From Chloroflexota bacterium (lineage in GTDB: Bacteria > Chloroflexota > Dehalococcoidia > UBA6926 > JACQUM01), in assembly GCA_016210295.1 (NCBI GenBank), contig JACQUM010000117.1, forward strand, positions 1 through 9,724: 9,724 bases of DNA, read 5' to 3'. The notes under the pieces are model-generated. The model was not told the origin of the DNA, did no database searches, and saw only the letters and a program-made list of their open reading frames with translations. A program made the translations under genes and the position numbers. This document shows positions 1 to 5,055 of this stretch, in pieces. Each line of letters opens with the position of its first letter. The first letter of the stretch is position 1.

Positions 1-1
1 C

Positions 2-430
2 ATGTACAACGAGACCCTGGGCAAGGTCCACTTCTGGTGGATGTTCATCTTCTACCACGCCACCTTCCTCCCCATGTTCTGGACGGGAGTCTGGGGGATG
101 AACCGCCGGGTGGCAGACTACACCGACAACCTGACGACGTTGAACCTGGTCATCAGCATCTTCGCTTTCCTCTTGGCAGCCAGCTTTCTGGTCCTCGTCT
201 ACAACATGGTCGTCTCCTGGGCCCGGGGCCCCGTGGCGGCGCCGAACCCGTGGCGGGCCCGGACTCTCGAGTGGCAAACGACCTCGCCGCCGCCGGTGGA
301 GAACTTCCCCGCGCCGCCGCGAGTGGTGGGCCACCCCTACGACTATGGCGTCCCGGGCTCCGTCCACGCCGTCGTGACCGCCGCGGGCGGCTCTCAGGAA
401 AGGGACGCGAAGGAGGGAAGCCATGGCTAG
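2..430 (+). CDS. ctaD: Cytochrome c oxidase subunit I, C-terminal part (5' end outside window)
   Basis: This is the 3' end of the catalytic subunit of an aa3-type haem-copper oxidase, which reduces O2 with electrons from cytochrome c and pumps protons across the inner membrane. The frame is open from the window edge, so the M at codon 1 is internal. The residues MYNETLGKVHFWWMF and the following segment match transmembrane helix XI of subunit I. A second hydrophobic stretch (residues 46-72) is helix XII. After it come NPWRARTLEW and a proline-rich TSPPP tail, a typical subunit I C-terminus. The haem and CuB ligands lie upstream of the window and cannot be checked. The stop codon overlaps the next gene by 8 nt, indicating translational coupling in a cox operon. 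Family assignment is firm; the exact subtype (aa3 rather than a quinol oxidase) is inferred from the neighbours. Confidence 0.93.
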   Translation: MYNETLGKVHFWWMFIFYHATFLPMFWTGVWGMNRRVADYTDNLTTLNLVISIFAFLLAASFLVLVYNMVVSWARGPVAAPNPWRARTLEWQTTSPPPVENFPAPPRVVGHPYDYGVPGSVHAVVTAAGGSQERDAKEGSHG

Positions 431-635
431 ACCCAGCCCGAGGGCCCAGCTTCTCCTGGGCCTGACCGTGTTCGGGGCTCTCTTGGCGATGGAGGTGATC
501 GAGTACGTCATCGGCATCCGTATCACGCCCGGCTCCCTCCCCCTGCTGATCCTCCTGGCGGTGCCCGGGGCCGGGGTCATCGTCTGGTTCTTCATGCACC
601 TGCCGCAGCTCTGGGGCGGCGACGAGGAGGAGTAG
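423..635 (+). CDS. Small cytochrome c oxidase subunit IV-like protein (COX4/CyoD type)
   Basis: A 70-residue membrane protein with two predicted helices (about residues 9-31 and 38-60) and an acidic C-terminal tail (GGDEEE). The first helix carries a buried glutamate (E24 or E27) and the second ends in FFMHL (residues 56-60). The FMHL signature and the two-helix layout are characteristic of prokaryotic subunit IV, which helps assembly and stability of the oxidase rather than catalysis. AGGAGG at 411-416 lies 6 nt before the ATG, which supports this start despite the 8-nt overlap with subunit I. It sits 3 nt upstream of subunit III. Many operons place subunit IV after subunit III, so the I-IV-III order here is a variant. 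The call rests on a short protein; a different small oxidase accessory subunit remains possible. Confidence 0.75.
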   Translation: MARPSPRAQLLLGLTVFGALLAMEVIEYVIGIRITPGSLPLLILLAVPGAGVIVWFFMHLPQLWGGDEEE

Positions 636-638
636 GCC

Positions 639-1229
639 ATGGCGACCCACATCTCCCCCCATCCACACCAGGGAGGCTGGCCCGCCCCCCAGCCCGCCGA
701 GCGCCTGGCCATCAACCGCCTCGGCCTCTGGCTCTTCATCTTATCGGACGCCTTTTTCTTCACGGCTCTCCTGTCGAGCCGCTACTTCCTGCATGGCGTC
801 TCCCGTCCCTCTGAGCTGAACCAGCCCCTGGGCCTCGTCATCTCCATCGTCCTTCTCCTGAGCAGCCTGACCGCCTACCGCGCGGAGACGGCGGCGGCCT
901 ACGGGGACCTCAAAAAGTCTCAGCGGAACATCCTCTACACCATCGGCCTGGGACTTCTCTTCGCGGTGGGCGTCGGCATCGAGTGGTACGAGGGCTTTCA
1001 GTTCTTCCCGCCATCCACGGGCTTCGGGACCATGTTCTTCGTACTAACGGGGGTTCACGCCTCCCACGTCCTCAGCGGCGTCATTGCCTTGGCTGTGGTG
1101 TGGAACCTGGGCCGGGACGGCCGCTTCGCCCGCGGCAACTACTGGGGTGTGGAGGGTGTCGTCAAGTACTGGCACTTCGTGGACGTGGCCTGGGTCCTCA
1201 TCTATCCCACCCTCTATCTGGTCAGCTAG
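639..1229 (+). CDS. ctaE: Cytochrome c oxidase subunit III
   Basis: An integral membrane subunit of the terminal oxidase. It carries no metal centre, but in this family it stabilises the proton-uptake side of subunit I. Five hydrophobic segments are visible (about residues 28-50, 63-82, 97-118, 130-156 and 176-195). This is the short five-helix bacterial form, and 196 residues is normal for it. Diagnostic stretches are LFILSDAFFFTALLSSRYF near the start, TGVHASHVLSG (about 137-147), and VEGVVKYWHFVDVAWV (about 171-186), with the conserved Glu, His and Asp residues of the subunit III core. GGAGG at 626-630 lies 8 nt before the ATG. The gene starts 3 nt after the subunit IV stop and is followed by a hairpin terminator, so it closes the operon. 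Confidence 0.96.
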   Translation: MATHISPHPHQGGWPAPQPAERLAINRLGLWLFILSDAFFFTALLSSRYFLHGVSRPSELNQPLGLVISIVLLLSSLTAYRAETAAAYGDLKKSQRNILYTIGLGLLFAVGVGIEWYEGFQFFPPSTGFGTMFFVLTGVHASHVLSGVIALAVVWNLGRDGRFARGNYWGVEGVVKYWHFVDVAWVLIYPTLYLVS

Positions 1230-1243
1230 TCCACGGCCTTACC

Positions 1244-1284
1244 AGAAACCGCCGAGGGACGGGGGTTCTCCCGGCGGTTTCTTT
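1244..1284 (+). terminator. Factor-independent terminator of the cytochrome oxidase operon
   Basis: A perfect 11-bp stem, AGAAACCGCCG (1244-1254) with CGGCGGTTTCT (1272-1282), closes a 17-nt loop and ends in a short T-rich run (TTTCTTT at 1278-1284). It lies 15 nt after the subunit III stop codon. Stem strength and position make it a convincing end of the respiratory operon, although the U tract is short. Confidence 0.8.
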
Positions 1285-1310
1285 CCAGAAGCGGCGAGCC
1301 CTAACAGGTT

Positions 1311-1427
1311 GCTGAAAAACCCTTCGACCATCCCCCTGCCCCCTTCCTAGCGAGGAAGGGGGTGGAAATTATATCTGGGGGACACCCCCAGACCCCTGCG
1401 GCGGACCGCCAATCCCGATTTCTCGGG
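1311..1427. repeat. Cluster of four palindromes between ctaE and the luxR-type gene; possible dispersed repeat
   Basis: Four hairpins lie almost end to end: CCCCCTTCCT/AGGAAGGGGG (1339-1362, 10 bp, 4-nt loop), TCTGGGGG/CCCCCAGA (1374-1392, 8 bp, 3-nt loop), GGCGG/CCGCC (1400-1410), and CCCGA/TCGGG (1414-1427, read from the minus strand with a GAAA loop). They are preceded by GCTGAAAAACCC (1311-1322), an end-like motif repeated in inverted orientation at 2462-2473. Read on the minus strand the cluster follows the luxR-type gene directly, so part of it may end that transcript. The look is that of a REP/MITE-like intergenic element, but copies elsewhere in the genome cannot be seen here. Confidence 0.5.
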
Positions 1428-1454
1428 ACTGCACTCCCCTTTTTCGCCAACCTG

Positions 1455-2240
1455 CTAGATGATCTGGCGCTGGGAGGCGTAGATGACCGCCTGGAGGCGG
1501 CTCTTGGCGCCCAGCTTCACCAGGGCGTTGGTCACGTGATTGCGCGCCGTCACGGGGCTGATATGGAGCGTCTCCCCGATGACCTGAGTGCTCAGGCCGT
1601 CGGCCAAGAGCCTCAGGACCTCCAGCTCCCTCCGGGTAAGGGTGGGCGGAGGCGGGGGAGGAGAGGCCGTCTCTTTCCTGCCTTCCTCTCCGGCCTTGTC
1701 CAGGACGCTTCGCAAGGCGCCAATGGCCTCGTAAGCTGTCCGCTCGGCATGGCGCCGGTCCGTCACATCGCGGAAGACGTGCACGACCGTTGGAGTGCGC
1801 CCGTTCCCCCTCCCCGAAGGAGAGACGAGAATGCTCATGTTGATCCACCGAGGACTGCCGTCAGGCCGGCGAAGGAGGACATCGTAGTCGCGAGTGGGCC
1901 GGCCCCGGCGGGCATTGGCCATGATGGGGCAGTTCTTGCGACAGAAGCGAACGTTGCGCTCGTCTACTCCCCCAATGACTTCGTAGCAAGGCCTGCCCAG
2001 GGCCTCCTCAGCAGAAAGGCCGAGGATCTCCTCCGCGGAGGGGCCCCAGTGGACGATACGCTGGGCGCTGTCCACCGCGAAGACGCCATCGGCGGTCTTG
2101 ACGCGAGAGAGGAGGGCCTCCACCGAGAGCTGCGGCCCCAAACGTTCCTCCCCTTGATTGACACGTTCAACCTTGCCGTTGCCAGAGAAGCTCGCCAACG
2201 CTCCGTTTGGGCTTCCCCTTCGTCCCTTCGTCTTTGGCAT
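1455..2240 (-). CDS. PAS-domain LuxR-family transcriptional regulator
   Basis: A 261-residue cytoplasmic one-component sensor-regulator. Residues about 42-165 form a PAS fold: ADGVFAVDSAQRIVHWGPSA at its start, a GRPCYEVIGG segment, LLRRPDGSPRWINMSI, and the closing VFRDVTDRRHAE. Three cysteines sit inside it (C85, C100, C104). A charged, helix-prone stretch and a run of six prolines (194-199) form the linker. Residues 200-261 are a LuxR/GerE helix-turn-helix, recognisable by LTRRELEVLRLLADGLS and ISPVTARNHVTNALVKLGAKSR. No receiver domain is present, so phosphotransfer control is unlikely; the signal is probably sensed by the PAS domain. GGAGGG lies 8 nt upstream of the ATG on the minus strand. 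The gene is transcribed convergently to the oxidase operon. Whether it controls respiration genes is unknown; redox or iron sensing through the cysteines is a guess. Confidence 0.9.
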   Translation of the reverse strand: MPKTKGRRGSPNGALASFSGNGKVERVNQGEERLGPQLSVEALLSRVKTADGVFAVDSAQRIVHWGPSAEEILGLSAEEALGRPCYEVIGGVDERNVRFCRKNCPIMANARRGRPTRDYDVLLRRPDGSPRWINMSILVSPSGRGNGRTPTVVHVFRDVTDRRHAERTAYEAIGALRSVLDKAGEEGRKETASPPPPPPTLTRRELEVLRLLADGLSTQVIGETLHISPVTARNHVTNALVKLGAKSRLQAVIYASQRQII

Positions 2241-2314
2241 AGTCGTTGCCCTCCGTCGCTCCTGTTCGGACGCGCCACTCGCACGAGACCTCCACCGGGG
2301 TTTTCCGAAAGGGC

Positions 2315-2327
2315 GTCTCTAGGAGAC
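2315..2327. promoter_or_regulatory. Possible operator: inverted repeat GTCTC-N3-GAGAC
   Basis: A perfect 5-bp inverted repeat lies 75 nt upstream of the minus-strand regulator start. On the minus strand it overlaps an extended -10-like TGCTAGTCT. LuxR-type proteins bind short dyads, so autoregulation is conceivable, but a 5-bp dyad occurs often by chance. Confidence 0.2.
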
Positions 2328-2461
2328 TAGCATCCCGGCAAGTGCCTGACACAAGACTGAACAAAGGGGGAAGAGCCCTGAACATCGCCTGAAACCCTTT
2401 CGGAGAGCCGGCCCACTCCACAAGCCATTGTAACGGTCGCGTGCCGGCATGCTTCTTTCAG

Positions 2462-2473
2462 GGGTTTTTCAGC
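2462..2473 (-). repeat. Inverted copy of the 12-bp motif at 1311-1322
   Basis: GGGTTTTTCAGC here is the exact reverse complement of GCTGAAAAACCC at 1311-1322. The two copies face each other across 1.14 kb that contains only the PAS-LuxR gene. Matching stops at 12 bp on both sides, and no target-site duplication was found by eye. Confidence 0.4.
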
Positions 2474-2573
2474 GCTTGCCGCGGATGTTTCTGGTGCTGT
2501 TCAGGAGAACCGGCCATAGTCGGTATAGGAAAACGAAACAACCAATGCAGAAAACTCGCCAAGGGGATAAAGG

Positions 2574-2951
2574 ATGTACCTGCGGATAACAAGAGCTAAA
2601 CTATCGCCAGCACTGCGAAGAGAGGCCGAGGAAACAATGCGGGAGCTGGTGGCCCTCTATATGAGAGATGAATCGTGTCTGCTCCAAGGAAGCACGGGAG
2701 TCTCGCCTGACGGCACTTTGGTGAAGATCGGGCTATGGCGGGACCGAAAGGCTGCCGACACGGCGGCCCAGCATCCCCGCTCCCTCGCCCTTCGCTCGCA
2801 GTTGATCGTGCTTTGTACCGAGCACCCTGTAGAGGAGGCCTACGACCTCTCTGGCGGCCTTCGAAAAGAGGCCCTGCGCTCTGGGGATAGGGCATCGCCG
2901 ACAGGAAAGCGCGAGCGGTCCCTGATAGCCCCCTCGTCGGCTACCGGGTAA
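2574..2951 (+). CDS. Small dimeric alpha/beta-barrel protein, antibiotic biosynthesis monooxygenase (ABM)-like
   Basis: A 125-residue soluble protein. Residues 1-92 fit the ferredoxin-like ABM/dimeric alpha-beta-barrel fold: a first strand MYLRITRAKL, a helix (about 13-31), a strand pair CLLQGSTGVSPDGTLVKIGLW (split around residues 35-56), then a helix with KAADTAAQHPRSLALRSQL (about 59-77), where the Asp-x-x-Ala...His-Pro...Leu pattern is typical of these proteins. The last 30 or so residues are basic and serine-rich, look unconserved, and may be disordered. AAGGGG (2561-2566) lies 7 nt before the ATG. ABM-like proteins include haem-degrading enzymes, quinone-forming monooxygenases and many proteins of unknown role, so no substrate can be named. 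It is divergent from the PAS-LuxR gene, which makes shared regulation possible but unproven. Confidence 0.65.
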   Translation: MYLRITRAKLSPALRREAEETMRELVALYMRDESCLLQGSTGVSPDGTLVKIGLWRDRKAADTAAQHPRSLALRSQLIVLCTEHPVEEAYDLSGGLRKEALRSGDRASPTGKRERSLIAPSSATG

Positions 2952-2982
2952 GAGGCCACGATGGCTTCGCCTTGGGCTTCCC

Positions 2983-3011
2983 TTGACAGGGAATAGAACG
3001 CATGTTATCTA
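2983..3011 (+). promoter_or_regulatory. Candidate sigma-70 promoter of the small transcription unit
   Basis: A full consensus -35 box TTGACA (2983-2988) is followed at 17 nt by TATCTA (3006-3011), a 3-of-6 match to the -10 box. The surrounding CTTGACAGGG decamer is repeated exactly at 5527-5536 upstream of dgt. No long ORF follows for about 690 nt, so this promoter would drive the leader and the 23-codon ORF at 3453. Confidence 0.45.
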
Positions 3012-3302
3012 TATCTCAAGAACTCCTGTATGTTACCTATTTTCGCGCTCTCGTCCCCAGATCCCACTTGTAAGACGTCCGCAAGAGCAGAGCGGTGTGC
3101 CCTCCAGAGCGGAGAGCGCCCGCAGGCTCGCCCCCTCTCCAGCCCCCGCAACGCCTCTCGGACGAGAGGGACGTCCCAAGCTCGTCTCAATTCTCAGCAG
3201 GAAGACCCGTGCCGGTGTCTGACCACACCCGCTAAGACAGGCCAACCAGCCCAGTCAACACACCGTTCCAGCCCTATGGTGTCTCGTATTCCTTCGGGCC
3301 TG

Positions 3303-3330
3303 AAAGCTCCTTTCTTCCGAAAGGGGCTTT
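3303..3330. other. Strong 12-bp RNA hairpin with a UUCC loop
   Basis: AAAGCTCCTTTC (3303-3314) pairs along its whole length with GAAAGGGGCTTT (3319-3330), with one G-U wobble when read on the plus strand and a 4-nt loop. It is the most stable structure in the leader region. It lacks a trailing U run on the plus strand; on the minus strand it is followed by TTTC-A, so termination in either direction is uncertain. Confidence 0.45.
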
Positions 3331-3452
3331 ATCAACAGCTCGCGGCCCTCCCGGAGCTGGGTCCTCCCCGGCATTCCGCCCAGGCAACCGATTGCGTGTC
3401 ATTCCCAACCAACCCCCCGTTCGAGCTCTGAAGAAAGGAGGAGGAAGAGAGT

Positions 3453-3524
3453 ATGCAGAAACCAGGCCAGAAGCCCGGCACCCAGCCCAGCAAGCCCGGT
3501 GCTCAGCCCAGCAAGGGCAGGTAG
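3453..3524 (+). CDS. 23-residue cationic Gln/Pro/Gly/Lys-rich small protein
   Basis: A short ORF, ATG to TAG, preceded by the purine-rich AAAGGAGGAGGAAG; the GGAGG at 3440-3444 is 8 nt from the ATG, making this one of the best ribosome-binding sites in the window. The product begins MQKPGQKPGTQ, carries two QPSK units (residues 11-14 and 18-21), ends in KGR, has five basic and no acidic residues, and should be unstructured. At DNA level CAGCCCAGCAAG occurs twice (3483-3494, 3504-3515). A perfect 11-bp terminator hairpin starts 25 nt after the stop. I recognise no family. It may be a functional small protein, a leader peptide, or (less likely) a chance ORF behind a purine tract. The combination of ribosome-binding site, ORF and terminator argues for a real gene. 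Confidence 0.6.
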   Translation: MQKPGQKPGTQPSKPGAQPSKGR

Positions 3525-3548
3525 TCATTCGGCTGGTCCGGATGCCAG

Positions 3549-3589
3549 CGGCGGCGGAGACCTTCTTCGGCCTCCGCCGCCGTGTGTTT
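3549..3589 (+). terminator. Hairpin terminator after the small ORF
   Basis: A perfect 11-bp G+C-rich stem, CGGCGGCGGAG (3549-3559) with CTCCGCCGCCG (3572-3582), encloses a 12-nt loop and is followed by TGTGTTT. It lies 25 nt after the small ORF and just before the next promoter, so it isolates the small transcription unit from tag. Confidence 0.72.
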
Positions 3590-3613
3590 GAGGCTCTGTC
3601 TCGCCCTCGGACC

Positions 3614-3622
3614 TGCTATCAT
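3614..3622 (+). promoter_or_regulatory. Extended -10 promoter for tag and the HIT gene
   Basis: TGC-TATCAT at 3614-3622 combines the TGn extension with a 5-of-6 match to the -10 consensus. No good -35 sits at the right distance, as is usual for extended -10 promoters. Transcription would begin near 3629, giving a leader of about 68 nt, and the site directly follows a terminator. Confidence 0.5.
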
Positions 3623-3696
3623 GAAAGCGCTCGCACTCGACAGAAAACCCATCCCGTCCATCTCCTCTCACCGAGCAAGAAACCGGGGAACCCTAT

Positions 3697-4335
3697 GTGG
3701 CGAAGAGAAGGAATGTGAGCACAGACCGCAGATCTCGGTGCTTCGGCAGCCCCAAAGACCCCCTCATGCTTCGCTATCACGACGAGGAGTGGGGTGTCCC
3801 CCTCCACGACGACCGAAGGCTGTTTGAGATCCTCCTCCTCGAAGGGTTCCAGGCGGGGCTCTCCTGGCCAACTATCCTCCACAAACGTGAAAACTTCCGA
3901 ACGGCCTTCGATGGCTTCGACCCGGCGAAGATCGCCCGCTACGGGGAGAGGGACCAGCGGCGCCTCTTGGCCGATCCAGGCATTGTGCGGAACTCGCGGA
4001 AGATCGAGGCGGCCATCGGAAACGCCGGGGCCTTCCTAAAGGTGCGCGAGGAACACGGCTCCTTCGATCGGTACATCTGGCAGTTCACGGGCTACACGAC
4101 GCTGCGGAGGTCCGGACTCCTTTCTTGGCGCGACGTTCCCTCTTCCACACCCGAATCGGACGCCATGGCCAAGGACCTGAAGAGGCGCGGCTTCCGCTTC
4201 GCCGGCACGACCATCTGTTATGCATTCATGCAGACGATCGGCATGGTCAACGACCACAACGTCTCCTGCTTCCTCGCGCCGCCCGAATCTACCCCGCAAG
4301 GGACAAGCACCACGCCAGCCAAGGGGGTAACATAG
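3697..4335 (+). CDS. tag: DNA-3-methyladenine glycosylase I
   Basis: A base-excision repair enzyme that removes 3-methyladenine from alkylated DNA in the cytoplasm. The 212-residue protein aligns by eye with E. coli Tag across its length. The four zinc ligands of the family are present (C15, H28, H187, C191), in RCFG, YHDEEWGVPLHDD and NDHNVSC. The base-recognition glutamate is E49 in LEGFQAGLSW, with W57 following; KRENFRTAF and GTTICYAFMQ are further signatures. The C-terminal 20 residues beyond C191 are a family-variable tail. The start is a GTG with GGGGAA 7 nt upstream; a second GTG in frame at 3715 has an overly close purine tract, and both precede all key residues. The HIT gene begins 17 nt downstream, so the two are probably co-transcribed from the promoter near 3614. 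Confidence 0.96.
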   Translation: MAKRRNVSTDRRSRCFGSPKDPLMLRYHDEEWGVPLHDDRRLFEILLLEGFQAGLSWPTILHKRENFRTAFDGFDPAKIARYGERDQRRLLADPGIVRNSRKIEAAIGNAGAFLKVREEHGSFDRYIWQFTGYTTLRRSGLLSWRDVPSSTPESDAMAKDLKRRGFRFAGTTICYAFMQTIGMVNDHNVSCFLAPPESTPQGTSTTPAKGVT

Positions 4336-4352
4336 AAGGAGACTCGTAAGGC

Positions 4353-4841
4353 ATGGCAATGGAGAGACTGTGGACACCGTGGCGGAGCGCGTACGTCGCC
4401 AGCGACAAGTCCGGCGGCTGCTTCCTGTGTGAAAAGCCTCGGGAAGACAAAGACGAGGCGAACCTCATCCTCTTCCGCACCAAGCACGGGTTTATCCTAC
4501 TGAACACCTTCCCCTACAACAGCGGCCACCTCATGGTCGCCCCCTACAGCCACACCGGCAGCCTCGGAGAGCTGCCTCCCGCCGTGGGCGCGGGGCTCTG
4601 GGAGCTGACCCGCCGTGCGGTGGACGCTCTGGCGAAGGAGTACCGGCCCGACGGGTTCAACGTGGGGATGAACCTCGGAAAGGCGGCAGGGGCAGGGGCG
4701 CCCGACCACCTCCACATCCACATCGTGCCCCGCTGGGCAGGGGACACCAATTACATGCCCGTCATCGCCGGGACGAAGGTGCTCCCGGAGGCTTTGGACC
4801 AGACATACCAGCGGTTGGCGCCCCACCTCCGCGCAAGATAG
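4353..4841 (+). CDS. HIT-family nucleotide phosphorylase/hydrolase (Ap4A phosphorylase-like)
   Basis: A 162-residue cytoplasmic nucleotide-binding protein of the histidine-triad superfamily. The motif HLHIHIVPRW (residues 119-128; histidines 119, 121 and 123) contains the nucleophilic histidine that forms a nucleotidyl intermediate. C23 and C26 in CFLC form half of a likely zinc site. RLWTPWR at the start, NTFPYNSGHLMVAPY, NVGMNLGKAAGAGAPDH and AGDTNYMPVI place it with the longer HIT proteins that include actinobacterial Ap4A phosphorylases. Such enzymes cleave dinucleoside polyphosphates or nucleotide adducts; the true substrate is not determined by sequence. AAGGAG lies 11 nt before the ATG at 4353, but an AAGG (4348-4351) suits a second ATG at 4359, giving the usual MERLW start. 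It is probably co-transcribed with tag. Confidence 0.92.
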   Translation: MAMERLWTPWRSAYVASDKSGGCFLCEKPREDKDEANLILFRTKHGFILLNTFPYNSGHLMVAPYSHTGSLGELPPAVGAGLWELTRRAVDALAKEYRPDGFNVGMNLGKAAGAGAPDHLHIHIVPRWAGDTNYMPVIAGTKVLPEALDQTYQRLAPHLRAR

Positions 4842-4849
4842 CTCACCCG

Positions 4850-4883
4850 CCAGGTTCGACAGGGCCAGGAGGGCGAAGCCTGG
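4850..4883 (+). terminator. Weak hairpin between the HIT gene and tRNA-Gln
   Basis: CCAGGTTCG (4850-4858) can pair with CGAAGCCTGG (4874-4883) as a 9-bp stem with one bulged G and a 15-nt loop. No U tract follows, and it runs directly into the tRNA promoter. It may slow read-through, but termination is doubtful. Confidence 0.3.
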
Positions 4884-4892
4884 TGATAGAAT
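4884..4892 (+). promoter_or_regulatory. Extended -10 promoter of tRNA-Gln
   Basis: TGA-TAGAAT (4884-4892) has the TGn extension and a 5-of-6 -10 match. It places the transcription start near 4899, about 19 nt before the mature tRNA. No matching -35 was found. It resembles the extended -10 at 3614. Confidence 0.5.
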
Positions 4893-4917
4893 AGAGAGAG
4901 CTTCCCTCACACCGCGC

Positions 4918-4991
4918 TGGGGATTCGTCTAGCGGTAGGACGACAGACTCTGGATCTGTTAGCCCTGGTTCGAATCCAGGATCCCCAGCCA
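4918..4991 (+). tRNA. trnQ: tRNA-Gln (anticodon CUG)
   Basis: A complete cloverleaf: acceptor stem TGGGGAT with ATCCCCA (7 bp, 4918-4924 and 4981-4987), D stem GTC/GAC with an AGCGGTA-type loop, anticodon stem ACAGA/TCTGT (4943-4959) around the loop CTCTGGA whose anticodon is CTG (4950-4952), and T arm CCTGG-TTCGAAT-CCAGG. The discriminator is G4988 and the CCA tail is encoded (4989-4991). It decodes CAG, the main glutamine codon in a GC-rich genome. The U1-A72 start and the overall sequence are typical of bacterial tRNA-Gln. Confidence 0.97.
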
Positions 4992-5055
4992 GTTTCTTTC
5001 CTCAAGCGCCAGCCGTCTCCTCCACGTCCAAGCAGCCTCTATGGGGGAAGACAGT

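Larger units (their letters stand above)
2241..2573. other. Divergent intergenic region between the luxR-type gene and the ABM-like gene
   Basis: 333 nt with no convincing gene on either strand. It holds the ribosome-binding site of the minus-strand regulator (2249-2254), a small inverted repeat GTCTC-TAG-GAGAC (2315-2327), an imperfect palindrome around TGCCGGCA (2439-2452), the inverted 12-bp motif GGGTTTTTCAGC (2462-2473), and a weak candidate promoter for the plus-strand gene (TTCAGG at 2500-2505, 18 nt, TATAGG at 2524-2529). The promoter is a poor match and is offered only as a possibility. Confidence 0.45.
2952..3452 (+). other. Long non-coding stretch: promoter plus candidate structured leader or small RNA
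   Basis: About 500 nt without a credible protein gene; the open frames here on either strand have atypical composition and no ribosome-binding site or recognisable domain. From the promoter at 2983-3011 a transcript starting near 3018 would carry a leader of about 430 nt before the small ORF. Seen inside it are an 8-bp direct repeat CAGAGCGG (3088-3095 and 3105-3112), a CCTCTC/GAGAGG hairpin with a GGAC loop (3154-3169), and a strong 12-bp hairpin at 3303-3330. No known riboswitch, T-box or 6S motif was recognised. Confidence 0.35.

Noticed and set aside
153..668. 171-codon minus-strand frame across the oxidase genes
   Set aside because: Antisense to three recognised cox genes; its Arg/Gly/Pro-rich composition is typical of a GC-rich shadow frame.
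1362..2330. 322-codon open frame on the plus strand
   Set aside because: It is antisense to the PAS-LuxR gene, which has clear domains and an SD site. The plus-strand translation has no domain and no ribosome-binding site; such open antisense frames are common in GC-rich genes.
3088..3112. Two CAGAGCGG repeats as a possible CRISPR or iteron array
   Set aside because: Only two 8-bp copies, no third unit and no flanking pattern. Too little for an array or origin; kept only as a detail of the leader.
3030..3431. 133-codon open frame on the plus strand in the long non-coding region
   Set aside because: No ribosome-binding site, unusual composition (many Ser, Pro, Arg) and no domain. Overlapping frames on both strands are similarly open, as expected for GC-rich non-coding DNA.
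3392..3718. 108-codon open frame overlapping the small ORF and the tag start
   Set aside because: It runs through the terminator hairpin and tag promoter in a different frame, lacks an SD and has no recognisable feature. The small ORF in the other frame has the SD.
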